A program made the position numbers and the translations under genes. The notes beneath the pieces were generated by a model. That model saw only the letters and a list, made by a program, of their open reading frames with translations. It made no database searches and had not been told where the DNA came from. From Stenotrophomonas sp. Ste86 (GTDB taxonomy: Bacteria; Pseudomonadota; Gammaproteobacteria; Xanthomonadales; Xanthomonadaceae), in assembly GCF_024519465.1 (NCBI RefSeq), contig NZ_JALJRW010000009.1, positions 1 to 64,000 of the forward strand: a DNA stretch of 64,000 bases. The letters are read 5' to 3'. This document shows, one piece after another, positions 22,893-32,470 of the stretch (the stretch's first letter is position 1; every line of letters starts with the position of its first letter).

Positions 22893-24524
22893 TCAGGGCA
22901 GCGCCCGGGCGAGCACCGCGGCAAAATCCAGATCCGCTGGCAGGGTACCGAAGGCCAGCGCGTGCTCGCCGCCAAGTCGCGAGCGGATGAATGCCGCCGC
23001 GTTGGGGCTGTCCGCGCGCAGCAGCGTGGCCGCCTGCAGCAGCAGCGCCAGCCGCTCGGTGATGCTGCGCGCCTGCGTCTCCGAGGTCGTTCCCGCGAGC
23101 GTGGCACGCAGCGCCTGCAAAGCCATGTCGTAGGCCGGATCGCGGCCGAGCACGCCACCCAGCTCGGCTTCCAGCACCGGCAGCACCTGCGCCTCGCGTG
23201 ACAACGCCCGCAGCACGTCCAGGCACTGGATGTTGCCACTGCCTTCCCAGATCGAATTCAACGGTGCCTGCCGGTACAACCGGGGCAGGATCGATTCCTC
23301 CACGTAGCCCGCACCGCCCAGGCACTCCTGCGCCTCGTTGACGAATACCGCCGCGCGCTTGCATACCCAGTACTTGCCCACCGCCGTGGCAATGCGCGCG
23401 AACGCGGCCTCTTCGGCACTGCTGCCGGCGCGGTCCACCGCGCGCGCCACGCGCATCGCAAAGGTCGTCGCCGCTTCCGATTCGATCGCCAGGTCGGCCA
23501 ACACGTTGGCCATCAGCGGGTGCTCGCACAGGCGCTTGCCGAAGGTGTCGCGATGGCGGGCGTGGTGCAGCGCCTGCGCCAACGCCATGCGCATTTCCGC
23601 CGCAGCACCCAGCATGCAATCCAGGCGGGTCATCATCACCATGCCGATGATGGTGGCCACGCCACGGCCTTCCTCCCCGACCCGTTGCGCCCAGGCGCCA
23701 CACAGTTCCACTTCACTGGAGGCGTTGGACCAGTCGCCCAGTTTGTCTTTCAGCCGCATCAGCCGGAACGCATTGCGGTTGCCGTCAGGCAGGCGGCGCG
23801 GCATCAGGAAACAGCTCAGCCCACCCGGTGCCTGCGCCAGCACCAGGAAACCATCGGACATCGGTGCGGAGAAGAACCACTTGTGCCCTACCAGCCGATA
23901 ACTGCCGTCGGCCTGCGGTTCGGCGCGCGTGGTATTGCTGCGCACATCCGACCCGCCCTGCTTTTCGGTCATGCCCATGCCCAGGGTGATGCCGTGCTTG
24001 TCGGCGATCGGCACGTCGCGCGGGTCGTAATGCGGGGCCGCCGCCTTGTCGGCCCACTCGGCCAATGCCGGGTCCTGGCGCAGCACCGCGACCGCGGCGT
24101 GGGTCATGGTCAGCGGGCAGCTGGTGCCGGCCTCGGCCTGGTGGTGGAGATAACTCAGTGCCGCACGCGCGACGTGTGCGCCTGCACTGCCGTCGTACCA
24201 GGACAGCCCGGCCACGCCGTGGCTCTTGGCCGCGTCCATCAGCCGATGGTAGGCAGGATGGAACTCGACCGTATCGATGCGATGACCCTGCCCGTCGTGG
24301 GTGCGCAGCCGCGGGCGATCGCGGTTGGCATCGAAGCCGAGCTGATACAGCAGATCGCCGGCCAGCGCGCCGTACTGCGCCAGCCGTGTACTGAACGCAC
24401 CGCCGCCTTCGCGCGCCACCGCCGCCGCCAAGGCCACGTCGTCGGCCCACAGGTTGCGGCCACTGAACGGCGGTGGCTGGTTGAACACCTCGTGGGTATC
24501 GAACGCGGGCAATACGGACGTCAT
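22893..24524 (-). CDS. aidB: AidB-type acyl-CoA-dehydrogenase-fold protein
   Basis: A 543-residue flavoprotein, almost the length of E. coli AidB (541). It starts THEVFNQPPPF, and shows GMGMTEKQGGSDVR at the FAD site, LVGHKWFFSAPMSD, and LGGAGYVEE, all characteristic of AidB rather than of catabolic acyl-CoA dehydrogenases. AidB binds DNA through its C-terminal domain and is part of the adaptive response to alkylation damage in E. coli. Here it is divergent, with a 110-bp gap, from a four-gene DNA-repair operon, which fits a repair role. Confidence 0.92.
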   Translation of the reverse strand: MTSVLPAFDTHEVFNQPPPFSGRNLWADDVALAAAVAREGGGAFSTRLAQYGALAGDLLYQLGFDANRDRPRLRTHDGQGHRIDTVEFHPAYHRLMDAAKSHGVAGLSWYDGSAGAHVARAALSYLHHQAEAGTSCPLTMTHAAVAVLRQDPALAEWADKAAAPHYDPRDVPIADKHGITLGMGMTEKQGGSDVRSNTTRAEPQADGSYRLVGHKWFFSAPMSDGFLVLAQAPGGLSCFLMPRRLPDGNRNAFRLMRLKDKLGDWSNASSEVELCGAWAQRVGEEGRGVATIIGMVMMTRLDCMLGAAAEMRMALAQALHHARHRDTFGKRLCEHPLMANVLADLAIESEAATTFAMRVARAVDRAGSSAEEAAFARIATAVGKYWVCKRAAVFVNEAQECLGGAGYVEESILPRLYRQAPLNSIWEGSGNIQCLDVLRALSREAQVLPVLEAELGGVLGRDPAYDMALQALRATLAGTTSETQARSITERLALLLQAATLLRADSPNAAAFIRSRLGGEHALAFGTLPADLDFAAVLARALP

Positions 24525-24634
24525 CGCAGCGGCCTCCTGGCCTGGGGTTGGCCCGATTCTGCCGCATCGGCGTGCAGGCCGCCGTTCAGGCGGATTCTCA
24601 CCTCCTGCACGAGGGCGGCGGCACAGTGCGACGC

Positions 24635-25642
24635 ATGAGCCTGACGACGACGAACAACGATCTGGTGATGCTGCGCCCGGAGGGCTTGTATTGCCCCGCC
24701 GGCGATTTCCACATCGATCCGTGGCGACCGGTGCCGCGCGCGGTGATCACCCACGGCCACGGCGACCACGCGCGCAGCGGCATGGGCGAGTATTACTGCA
24801 GCACCGACAGTGTGCCGATCCTGCGCTGGCGGCTGGGCGATGTGCCGCTGCAGGCCCACGACTATGGCCGTGCGTTCCGGCTGGGCGATGTCGAGGTGTC
24901 GCTGCACTCGGCCGGGCATGTGCTGGGATCGGCGCAGGTGCGCATCGATGATGGCACCCAGGTCTGGGTCGCCTCGGGCGACTACAAGCGCCAGCCCGAC
25001 CCCACCTGTGCACCGTTCGAGGTGGTGCCCTGCGATGTGTTCATCACCGAGGCCACCTTCGCCCTGCCGATCTACCGCTGGCAGGACACCGCCGAGGTCG
25101 CCGCGGAGATCGTGGCCTGGCGCCGTGAATGCGCCGCGCGTGGCGAGGCGGCGATCCTGCTCTGCTACGCACTGGGCAAGGCGCAGCGGGTGCTGGCCGA
25201 ACTGCTGCCGCTGGACGACCAGCCCGCGTGGCTGCACGGGGCCATCGCCAATGGCGTGGCGGTCTATCGGCAGGCCGGCATCGCCATGCTGGAGACGCAT
25301 ACCGTGGCCGAACAGGGCCGCGAACCCGATGCCGCCGGCAAGCTGATCCTGGCCCCGCCGTCGGCGGCGGGCACCCCATGGCTGCGCCGCTTCGGCAAGC
25401 ATCAACTGGGCTTCGCCTCGGGCTGGATGCGGTTGCGTGGCAACCGGCGGCGGCGCAATTACGACCGTGGCTTCGTGGTATCCGATCATGCCGACTGGCC
25501 CGCACTGCTGCAGACCATCGAACAGACCGGCGCGCGCCGCGTCATCGCCACCCATGGCAACACCGATGCGTTGATTCCGTTCCTGCGCGAGCGTGGGGTG
25601 GCCGCCGAAGCCTTCCGCACCGATTTCGGGAGCGAAGAATGA
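24635..25642 (+). CDS. Ligase-associated DNA exonuclease (SNM1/beta-CASP-like metallo-beta-lactamase fold)
   Basis: A 335-residue nuclease. The metal motif HGHGDHAR at about 40-47, the HSAGHVLGSAQ segment and SDHADW near the C terminus are the metallo-beta-lactamase/beta-CASP metal ligands. It belongs to the ligase-associated exonuclease family related to SNM1 proteins. The ATG at 24635 gives the usual N terminus (NDLVMLRPEGLYCP). It is the first gene of a four-gene operon and overlaps the ligase by 4 bp (ATGA). Confidence 0.93.
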   Translation: MSLTTTNNDLVMLRPEGLYCPAGDFHIDPWRPVPRAVITHGHGDHARSGMGEYYCSTDSVPILRWRLGDVPLQAHDYGRAFRLGDVEVSLHSAGHVLGSAQVRIDDGTQVWVASGDYKRQPDPTCAPFEVVPCDVFITEATFALPIYRWQDTAEVAAEIVAWRRECAARGEAAILLCYALGKAQRVLAELLPLDDQPAWLHGAIANGVAVYRQAGIAMLETHTVAEQGREPDAAGKLILAPPSAAGTPWLRRFGKHQLGFASGWMRLRGNRRRRNYDRGFVVSDHADWPALLQTIEQTGARRVIATHGNTDALIPFLRERGVAAEAFRTDFGSEE

Positions 25643-27243
25643 GGGCCTTCGCCGCGCTTTACCAGCGCCTGGACCGCAGCACCGCGACGCTGGACAAGCG
25701 CGCCGCACTGGTGGCGTACTTCCGCGATGCGCGCCCGCACGATGCGGCCTGGGCGCTGTACCTGCTCAGTGGCGGCAAGGTCGGCGGCGCACGGCGGAAG
25801 ATTGCGGCCAGCGGCGAACTGCGCGCCTGGATCGGCGAGGCGTCCGGGTTGCCGGCGTGGTTGGTGGACGACAGCTACGACCAGGTCGGCGATCTCGCCG
25901 AGACCTTGACCCTGCTGCTCGATGATCCGCCCGAACGCAGCGCCGACCGGCCCTTGGCCGAATGGATCGAAGCGCATCTGCTCACCGTGGCCAACCAGGA
26001 CGAAGCGGTGCGGCGGGCGGCGGTGGTGGCAGGCTGGCGGCAACTGCCTGCAGGCGAACGGCTGGTGTTCAACAAACTGCTGACCGGCGCGCTGCGGGTG
26101 GGTGTGTCACAGCGCGTGGTGCAGCAGGCCCTGGCCGAATTGTCGGGCATCGACATCGCCCGCATCGCCCAGCGCATGCTTGGCGAATGGGTGCCCTCGC
26201 CCGGACTGCTGGCGGCACTGCTGTCGCCCGAAGAACGTCCGGAAGATCGCCAGCAACCGTATCCGTTCTTCCTCGCCTCGCCACTGGAAGCCGAGGTCGA
26301 CAGCCTCGGTCCGATCGAGGCGTGGACCCTGGAATGGAAGTGGGACGGCATCCGCCTGCAGCTGCTGCGACGCAAGGGCGAGGCAGCCTTGTGGTCGCGC
26401 GGCGAAGAGCGGCTGGATGGCCGCTTCCCGGAGATTGAAGCGGCGGCGATGGCGCTGCCCGATGGCTGCGTGATCGATGGCGAGCTGCTCGCCTGGCGCG
26501 AGGGCGACGACCAGCCGTTGCCGTTCACCGCCCTGCAGACGCGCATCCAGCGCCGCAAGCCGGGGCCGAAGACCCTGCGCGACACACCGGTGCGGGTGCT
26601 GGCCTACGACCTGCTCGAAGCCGACGGACAGGACCTGCGCACGCAACCGCTGCACGCGCGCCGCGCGCGGCTTGCCGCGCTGCTTACCGCGTTGGACGAT
26701 CCGCGCATCGTGCTCTCTCCGTCCGTCTCCGTTGCGGACTGGCCGGCCGCGGCCGCACAGCGCGCGCTGGCCCGCGAGCGCGGCGTGGAAGGATTGATGC
26801 TCAAACGCCACGATTCGATCTACCAGAGCGGTCGGCGGCGCGGCGACTGGTGGAAGTGGAAGATCGATCCGCTGACCATCGACGCGGTGATGATCTACGC
26901 CCAGGCCGGTCACGGCCGGCGCAGCACGCTCTACACCGACTACACCTTCGGCGTGTGGGACGGCGACAAGCTGGTGCCGGTAGCCAAGGCCTATTCGGGC
27001 CTGGACGACAAGGAGATCCTCGCGCTGGACCGCTGGATCCGCGCCAACACCGTCGAACGCTTCGGCCCGGTGCGCAGCGTGCGCGGCGAGCAGGTGTTCG
27101 AACTCGGCTTCGAAGCGGTCAATCGCAGCAGCCGGCACAAGTCCGGCATCGCGGTGCGCTTCCCGCGCATCCTGCGCTGGCGGCAGGACAAGCCGGCCAG
27201 CGAGGCCGATACCCTGGCGCAGCTGCAGGCCCTGGCGCGGTGA
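25639..27243 (+). CDS. ATP-dependent DNA ligase
   Basis: A 534-residue ligase. An N-terminal DNA-binding domain (about 1-200) precedes the nucleotidyltransferase domain, whose adenylated Lys234 is in EWKWDGIR, followed by an OB domain (about 420-534). Later motifs DGELLAW, EGLMLKRHDS and WWKWKIDPLT are present, so it should be active. It seals DNA nicks with ATP, in addition to the housekeeping NAD-dependent ligase. The ATG at 25639 overlaps the exonuclease stop by 4 bp and its own stop overlaps the helicase GTG start by 3 bp. Confidence 0.95.
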   Translation: MRAFAALYQRLDRSTATLDKRAALVAYFRDARPHDAAWALYLLSGGKVGGARRKIAASGELRAWIGEASGLPAWLVDDSYDQVGDLAETLTLLLDDPPERSADRPLAEWIEAHLLTVANQDEAVRRAAVVAGWRQLPAGERLVFNKLLTGALRVGVSQRVVQQALAELSGIDIARIAQRMLGEWVPSPGLLAALLSPEERPEDRQQPYPFFLASPLEAEVDSLGPIEAWTLEWKWDGIRLQLLRRKGEAALWSRGEERLDGRFPEIEAAAMALPDGCVIDGELLAWREGDDQPLPFTALQTRIQRRKPGPKTLRDTPVRVLAYDLLEADGQDLRTQPLHARRARLAALLTALDDPRIVLSPSVSVADWPAAAAQRALARERGVEGLMLKRHDSIYQSGRRRGDWWKWKIDPLTIDAVMIYAQAGHGRRSTLYTDYTFGVWDGDKLVPVAKAYSGLDDKEILALDRWIRANTVERFGPVRSVRGEQVFELGFEAVNRSSRHKSGIAVRFPRILRWRQDKPASEADTLAQLQALAR

Positions 27244-29705
27244 CCCGACGCGAGGCGATGGCGACACTGGCCACGTGGTTCGCCAGCCGCGGCTGGGCGC
27301 CGTTGCCGTTCCAGAAGGCGATGTGGCGCCACTACCTGTCCGGCGCCTCGGGCCTGCTGCACACGCCCACCGGCAGCGGCAAGACCCTGGCCATGTTCGG
27401 CGGGCCGCTGCTGCAGGCACTGGCCGACCCGCTGCCCGTCACCGTTGCCGGGCGCGCGCGCACGCCGGTGCCGGTGCTGCAGGTGCTGTGGATCACCCCG
27501 CTGCGCGCGCTCGCCAGCGATACCGCGCGCGCGTTGCGCGAGCCGCTGGCTGGCCTCGGCCTGGACTGGCAGGTCGGCCTGCGCACCGGGGACGCCAGCG
27601 CCCGTGATAAACGGCTGGCGCGCGAGGGGCGCGTGGATGTGTTGGTGACCACGCCCGAATCGTTGGCGTTGCTGCTCAGCTATCCCGACGGCATGGCGAA
27701 GATGCGCCAGTTGCGCTGCGTGGTGGTCGATGAGTGGCACGAACTGCTGGGCAACAAGCGCGGCGTGCTGCTGCAGTTGAACCTGCGCCGGCTGCGCGAT
27801 GCGTTGCCCGCGCTGCAGCTGTGGGGGCTGTCGGCGACGCTGGGCAATCTGGACGAGGCCCGCGAGGTGCTGCTGCCCGATATACCCGATGCCCCCCTGG
27901 TGGCGGGCGCGCGACCGCGTCCGGTCAGCCTTGAAACATTGCTGCCCGCGCACGGTGAACGCTTCCCCTGGGCCGGCCACCTCGGGCTGTCGCAGCTGCA
28001 GCGGGTGCTGGAAAAGCTGCTGTTGGTAGGCACCAGCCTATTGTTCACCAACACCCGCGCGCAGGCCGAGTTGTGGCACCAGGCGCTGTCGGCGGTGTGG
28101 CCGGAAGACCCGGCCACGCTCGCACTGCATCATGGCTCGCTGGACCCGGCGTTGCGTCGCGAGGTTGAGCAGGGGCTGCGTGACGGACGGCTGCGCTGCG
28201 TGGTGGCCACCTCCAGCCTGGACCTGGGCGTGGATTTTCCGGCGGTGGACCAGGTGCTGCAGATCGGCAGCCCGAAAGGCATCGCACGGCTGCTGCAGCG
28301 CGCCGGCCGCGCCCGCCACCGCCCCGGCGAATCGGGCCATATTGTCTGCGTGCCCTCGCATGCGCTGGAACTGGTCGAGTATGCGGCGGCACGACGCGCG
28401 CTGGCCGCCGGGGTGATCGAAGCACGGCGCCCCCCGCGGCTGTCGCTGGATGTATTGGCCCAGCACTGCGTGAGCTGCGCGCTCGGCGGTGGCTTCCAGG
28501 CCGATGCGCTGTACGAACAGGTCCGCCGCACCCACGCGTTCGCTTCGCTGGATGATGCGCACTGGCAGGGCGTGCTCGACTTCATCGTGCAGGGCGGCCG
28601 CGCGCTGGCGCAGTACCCGGACTTCCATAAAGTGGTGCGCGACGAGGATGGCGTGTACCGCGTGCACGACCGGCGCGTCGCGCTGCGCCATCGCCTGTCC
28701 ATCGGCACCATCACCAGCGATGGCAGCGTCATGGTGCAGTTTCTGCGCGGCGGCCGGCTGGGCGCGGTGGAAGAACAGTTCCTGGGACGGCTGCGGCCGG
28801 GCGATCGCTTCCAGTTCGCCGGACGCCTGCTGGAACTGGTGCGGCTGGAAAACCTCACCGCGTATGTGCGCCTGGCCAAGGGCGGCGACGGCCTGGTGCC
28901 CCGCTGGCAAGGCGGCCGCTTGCCGCTGTCCGATGCGCTGGGGCATGAAATGGAGGCCGTGTTCGACGCCCCCGTGCAGTCGCCGGAGATGCAGTGGTTG
29001 GCGCCGCTGCTGGCGTTGCAGTCGCGCTTGTCGGTGCTGCCTGCGCCGTCGCGGCTGTTGGTGGAAATGGTGCGTCGGCGCGAAGGCCAGTTCGTGTTCG
29101 TGTACCCGTTCGCCGGCCGCCAGACCAACGAAGGGCTGGCCGCGCTGATGGCGATGCGCCTGGCCCGGCAGCAGCCCAACACCTTCGGCTACGCCGCCAA
29201 CGATTACGGCTTCGTGTTGTCGCCAGCCCGCGCGATCGAACTGGACGCCGAGCGCGTGCGCGACCTGCTGCAGCCGGCGAATCTGTTCGAGGACCTGCGC
29301 GACAGCCTCAACCTGGCCGAGCTGGCACGCCGGCAGTTTCGCGACATCGCGCGGGTTTCGGGCATGCTGGTGCCGGCACTGCCCGGGCGCACGCCGCGCA
29401 GTCTGCGCCAACTGCAGGCATCCAGTGGTCTGCTGTACGACGTGCTGCGTCAACACGATCCCGACCACATCCTGCTGGGCCTGGCCGAACGCGAGGTGCT
29501 GCACGCACAGCTGGACCTGGACAGCCTGGCCACCACCCTGCAGCGCTGCCAGACGCGCACACTGAGCCTGCAGTCGCCGCCCAGCCTTGGCCCACTGTCG
29601 TTCCCGCTGTGGGCCGAGCGCCTGCGCGGCCAGCTCAGCAACGAAGACTGGAAAACCCGCGTGCAGCGCGCTGCACAGCAACTGGAGACACGTCATGGCC
29701 CCTGA
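27240..29705 (+). CDS. Ligase-associated DEXH helicase (Lhr-type)
   Basis: An 821-residue superfamily 2 helicase. Walker A TPTGSGKT lies at about 43-50, the Walker B box reads VVDEWHELLG at about 162, SATLGN gives motif III and QRAGRARHR motif VI; the C-terminal third is the Lhr winged-helix/beta-barrel region. Such Lhr-core proteins translocate 3' to 5' and unwind RNA:DNA hybrids. I chose the GTG at 27240, which overlaps the ligase stop (GTGA); an ATG at 27258 is a possible alternative that would shorten the protein by six residues. Confidence 0.92.
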   Translation: MTRREAMATLATWFASRGWAPLPFQKAMWRHYLSGASGLLHTPTGSGKTLAMFGGPLLQALADPLPVTVAGRARTPVPVLQVLWITPLRALASDTARALREPLAGLGLDWQVGLRTGDASARDKRLAREGRVDVLVTTPESLALLLSYPDGMAKMRQLRCVVVDEWHELLGNKRGVLLQLNLRRLRDALPALQLWGLSATLGNLDEAREVLLPDIPDAPLVAGARPRPVSLETLLPAHGERFPWAGHLGLSQLQRVLEKLLLVGTSLLFTNTRAQAELWHQALSAVWPEDPATLALHHGSLDPALRREVEQGLRDGRLRCVVATSSLDLGVDFPAVDQVLQIGSPKGIARLLQRAGRARHRPGESGHIVCVPSHALELVEYAAARRALAAGVIEARRPPRLSLDVLAQHCVSCALGGGFQADALYEQVRRTHAFASLDDAHWQGVLDFIVQGGRALAQYPDFHKVVRDEDGVYRVHDRRVALRHRLSIGTITSDGSVMVQFLRGGRLGAVEEQFLGRLRPGDRFQFAGRLLELVRLENLTAYVRLAKGGDGLVPRWQGGRLPLSDALGHEMEAVFDAPVQSPEMQWLAPLLALQSRLSVLPAPSRLLVEMVRRREGQFVFVYPFAGRQTNEGLAALMAMRLARQQPNTFGYAANDYGFVLSPARAIELDAERVRDLLQPANLFEDLRDSLNLAELARRQFRDIARVSGMLVPALPGRTPRSLRQLQASSGLLYDVLRQHDPDHILLGLAEREVLHAQLDLDSLATTLQRCQTRTLSLQSPPSLGPLSFPLWAERLRGQLSNEDWKTRVQRAAQQLETRHGP

Positions 29706-30354
29706 ACTGCCGACCACCCTTGCCGGTGAGTCGCTGCTGCTGCTCGGCGCGCGCGCCCTGTATTGGCCGGCGCGCAAGGCCCTGCTGATCGCCGACCTGC
29801 ACCTGGGCAAAGCCGATGTGTTCCGGCGCGCGGGCATCGGAATGCCCAGCGGCGGCACCGCGGAGGACCTGCAGCGGTTGTCGACGCTGCTGCATCGGCA
29901 CGACGTGGATACGCTGTGGATCCTCGGCGATGTGCTGCATGGCGTGGCCCATCGGACCTCGTGGTATCGGCAGTGGCAGGGCTGGCGCGAACAACATGGC
30001 GCGCTGCGGATTGGCGCACTGGCCGGCAATCACGACCGCGCACTGCCCACGGCCGACCTGGGTATCGAACTGCTGGGTGAGCGCCTGCAGGCAGGCCCTT
30101 TCCTGCTGCGCCATGATCCGCAACCGCACCCCTCACTGCATGTGCTGTGTGGTCACATCCATCCGCTGGCGCGCCTGCCGGGCATGCAGCGACGCTGGCC
30201 CGCGTTCTGGCTGCGCGAGCGCTTGACCGTATTGCCGGCGTGGTCGCGCTTTTCCGCGGGTATCGCCCCGGTGCTTGCCGCAGGCGAGCAGCTGGTGGCC
30301 TGCGTGGAAGACGAGGCGATCGCCCTGCCCGCCCGTCAGGCGCGCACGGCATAG
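29695..30354 (+). CDS. pdeM: Ligase-associated metallophosphoesterase (MPE)
   Basis: A 219-residue calcineurin-like phosphoesterase. Metal motifs appear in order: IADLHLGK, GDVLHG, GNHD and GHIHP. Members of this operon-linked family are manganese-dependent DNA endonucleases or phosphodiesterases. The ATG at 29695 lies inside the end of the helicase gene (11-bp overlap), so it is the last member of the coupled four-gene repair operon. A hairpin follows the stop codon. Confidence 0.92.
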   Translation: MAPELPTTLAGESLLLLGARALYWPARKALLIADLHLGKADVFRRAGIGMPSGGTAEDLQRLSTLLHRHDVDTLWILGDVLHGVAHRTSWYRQWQGWREQHGALRIGALAGNHDRALPTADLGIELLGERLQAGPFLLRHDPQPHPSLHVLCGHIHPLARLPGMQRRWPAFWLRERLTVLPAWSRFSAGIAPVLAAGEQLVACVEDEAIALPARQARTA

Positions 30355-30365
30355 CACGCACGCCG

Positions 30366-30392
30366 AAGCCACCACCGACACGGTAGTGGCTT
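30366..30392. terminator. Probable bidirectional terminator hairpin
   Basis: AAGCCACCACCG (30366-30377) pairs with CGGTAGTGGCTT (30381-30392) with one G-U pair, between the convergent repair operon and the small gene at 30401. The U-rich tail is weak. Confidence 0.45.
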
Positions 30393-30400
30393 ACGCTCGA

Positions 30401-30670
30401 TTACATTGCGGGAACGAGCACGTCCGGCATCAATCGGATGTCGGCCTTGTGGGGCCGGGGCCGCACCGGTTGGCGCAGGATCTCGGCCATCATGTCGTGT
30501 GCGGCGGTACGGATGCGTTGGTGCTGCTCCGGCGCGGAATGGGTGATGAGGCTGGTGACGTGGAACTCGAATACATCGTCCATCACATCAGGCTGATCCT
30601 CGTGCAGCATCTGCAACAGTCCGCGCAGCTTGCAGATTTCGGCATCCAGGACTTCGGCCATGAACAGCAT
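30401..30670 (-). CDS. Small hypothetical protein
   Basis: An 89-residue soluble protein, mostly helical and acidic, with FEFHVTSLITHSAPEQHQRI in the middle and a basic, Pro-rich end. The ATG at 30670 has a near-perfect ribosome-binding site (AAGGAGAGTGAC directly upstream), which supports it as real. I recognise no family. It stands alone, convergent with the repair operon; the 165 bp upstream (30671-30835) hold its promoter but nothing clear. Confidence 0.65.
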   Translation of the reverse strand: MLFMAEVLDAEICKLRGLLQMLHEDQPDVMDDVFEFHVTSLITHSAPEQHQRIRTAAHDMMAEILRQPVRPRPHKADIRLMPDVLVPAM

Positions 30671-30835
30671 GTCACTCTCCTTCGGGGGTGCGATCGGCCC
30701 ATCAAGGACCGTAGGCGCAGGCGCCGCACGCAGGCCGCGTCTACCCGTCACTTGTCGCACACACGGGGTGAGTCCACCGTCAATGGATGTTAAATGCTCC
30801 TTCATCGACGCGCTGCGCACCGCTATCAAGGGTTA

Positions 30836-32083
30836 TCAGCAGATGCGCGCAGCGTCCTGTGCAGCCATCGCGTCGATGAAACCGGGCGACAGGCCCAGCT
30901 TGCCCAGCCACCCACGCTGGGTGCCGCTGAGCACGCGCAACATGTGACCACGACCGACCGGCAGGTTGCCCATCGGCTTGAACAACACATCACGCGCACG
31001 CGCCAGCGTGTCGCGATCGGATTGGAACAACGGCGTCAGCCAGCGGCTCCAGAAGTGATAGATGGCCACATGCGCGCGGCGCTGCGCCACGTACGCCTGC
31101 AGCGCGGCATCGCGGTCGCGGTGCGCGCGCAGCGCATCGCGCAGCGCCAACGCGTCCATCAGCGCCATGTTCACGCCCTGCCCCAGCTGCGGGCTCATCG
31201 CGTGCGCGGCATCGCCGGCCAGCACCAGCCGGTCTCGGCTCCAGCGCGACATCACCGCATCACGGTAGCCCGCACGCGCCAGCTGCGCGCCATCGCGCAC
31301 GCCGTCCAGGCGCGCATGCGCCTGCGGCCACAGCGTGGCGATCTCGTCCAACCAGCGCTGCAGGCCATCGTGTTCCCACTGCGCGAACTGATCACGCGGC
31401 AGGCTCCAGAAGAAACTCAGGCGCTGCTCGTCATCGCCGGGGCGCGTGCCCACGGGAAGCAGCCCGATCATCTTGCGCGCGGCCACATAGCGCTGGCGCA
31501 GTTCCTCGTAATGCGCCCAGTCGCCACGCGGCAGCAGGCACCACAGCGCGCCCCACGGGTACTCACGGTCCAGTTGGGTGCCCTGCACGTGCGTGCGCAG
31601 CGTGGAGCCGGCGCCATCGGCGGCGATCACCAGATCGTAGGGCCCGTGCCACACGCCGCGCGCGTCGCGCAGCCGTCCCTGCGTCGTGTCGACGTCGACG
31701 ATGGCGGTGTCGGCGTGCAGGTTGCCCGGATGCTCCCAGGCCTGCGCCAGCAGCGAGAACAGCGCGCCACGCTGCATGCCCACGCCGTGCAGGCGCGCGT
31801 CCAGCGTGGCATAGCCCATCTCCATCACCGTACGTCCGCACGGCGTGTCGCCATACAGGCGACGCACGGCGGCACCGTGGTGCAGCACCTGCGGCAGCAG
31901 GTCCATCTGCCACAGCACCTCCAGTCCCGTGGGCTGCAGCAGGAAGCCGGCGCCGACCGGACCGGGTGCGGCTGCGCGCTCGAAGACGTGCACGTCGTGA
32001 TGGTCGCGTGAAAGCAATACCGCCAATGCCTGTCCCGCCGTGCCGTAGCCGACGATGGCGATGGTCCGTCGTGGTGATGCCAT
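30836..32083 (-). CDS. FAD-dependent monooxygenase (PHBH fold)
   Basis: A 415-residue class A flavin monooxygenase. The FAD fingerprint GYGTAG lies at about 12-17, the DG motif at about 155 (VIAADGAGS) and the second FAD motif GDAAHAMSPQLGQG at about 290. It probably hydroxylates an aromatic or polycyclic compound with NAD(P)H; the substrate is unknown. The ATG at 32083 is at the normal distance before the Rossmann motif. The gene is monocistronic; the cold-shock terminator lies upstream of it. Confidence 0.88.
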   Translation of the reverse strand: MASPRRTIAIVGYGTAGQALAVLLSRDHHDVHVFERAAAPGPVGAGFLLQPTGLEVLWQMDLLPQVLHHGAAVRRLYGDTPCGRTVMEMGYATLDARLHGVGMQRGALFSLLAQAWEHPGNLHADTAIVDVDTTQGRLRDARGVWHGPYDLVIAADGAGSTLRTHVQGTQLDREYPWGALWCLLPRGDWAHYEELRQRYVAARKMIGLLPVGTRPGDDEQRLSFFWSLPRDQFAQWEHDGLQRWLDEIATLWPQAHARLDGVRDGAQLARAGYRDAVMSRWSRDRLVLAGDAAHAMSPQLGQGVNMALMDALALRDALRAHRDRDAALQAYVAQRRAHVAIYHFWSRWLTPLFQSDRDTLARARDVLFKPMGNLPVGRGHMLRVLSGTQRGWLGKLGLSPGFIDAMAAQDAARIC

Positions 32084-32154
32084 GGATGTCCTTATTCGTG
32101 ATCGGCATCACGCGCGATGCCGGTTGCCGCGCAGCGGTGGGTCCGCCGACAGCT

Positions 32155-32180
32155 AAAAAAAACCCCGCCGAAGCGGGGTT
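32155..32180 (-). terminator. Rho-independent terminator of the cold-shock gene
   Basis: AACCCCGC (32161-32168) pairs with GCGGGGTT (32173-32180) around CGAA, with eight A (32155-32162) that give the U run on the minus strand, 20 bp past the csp stop codon. Confidence 0.93.
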
Positions 32181-32201
32181 TTCAATGCGCAGCGCGATGA
32201 A

Positions 32202-32411
32202 TTACTCGGCCGCCGGCACGATGTTCGAGGCTTGGGCGCCCTTCGGGCCCTGGGTCACGTCATAGGTGACCTTCTGGCCTTCCTGCAGACTGCGGAAGCC
32301 CTTGGAGTTGATCGCGGAGAAGTGCGCGAAGACGTCGGCGCTGCCGTCCTCCGGCGAAATGAAGCCAAATCCCTTGGCGTCGTTGAACCACTTGACGGTA
32401 CCGTTCGGCAT
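32202..32411 (-). CDS. Cold-shock protein, CspA family
   Basis: A 69-residue single OB-fold protein. RNP1 is KGFGFI (about 13-18) and RNP2 VFAHF (about 27-31), both intact, so it should bind single-stranded RNA and DNA as an RNA chaperone. Length and sequence match CspA-type proteins of Xanthomonadaceae. It has its own promoter (32471-32499), a leader of about 50 nt and a strong terminator. Whether it is cold-induced or constitutive cannot be told from the sequence. Confidence 0.96.
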   Translation of the reverse strand: MPNGTVKWFNDAKGFGFISPEDGSADVFAHFSAINSKGFRSLQEGQKVTYDVTQGPKGAQASNIVPAAE

Positions 32412-32470
32412 GGTGATGCGAGACCTTCTTCAATGAATGGGTGGTGTACGCTCAACCAGCGCACTGGCGG

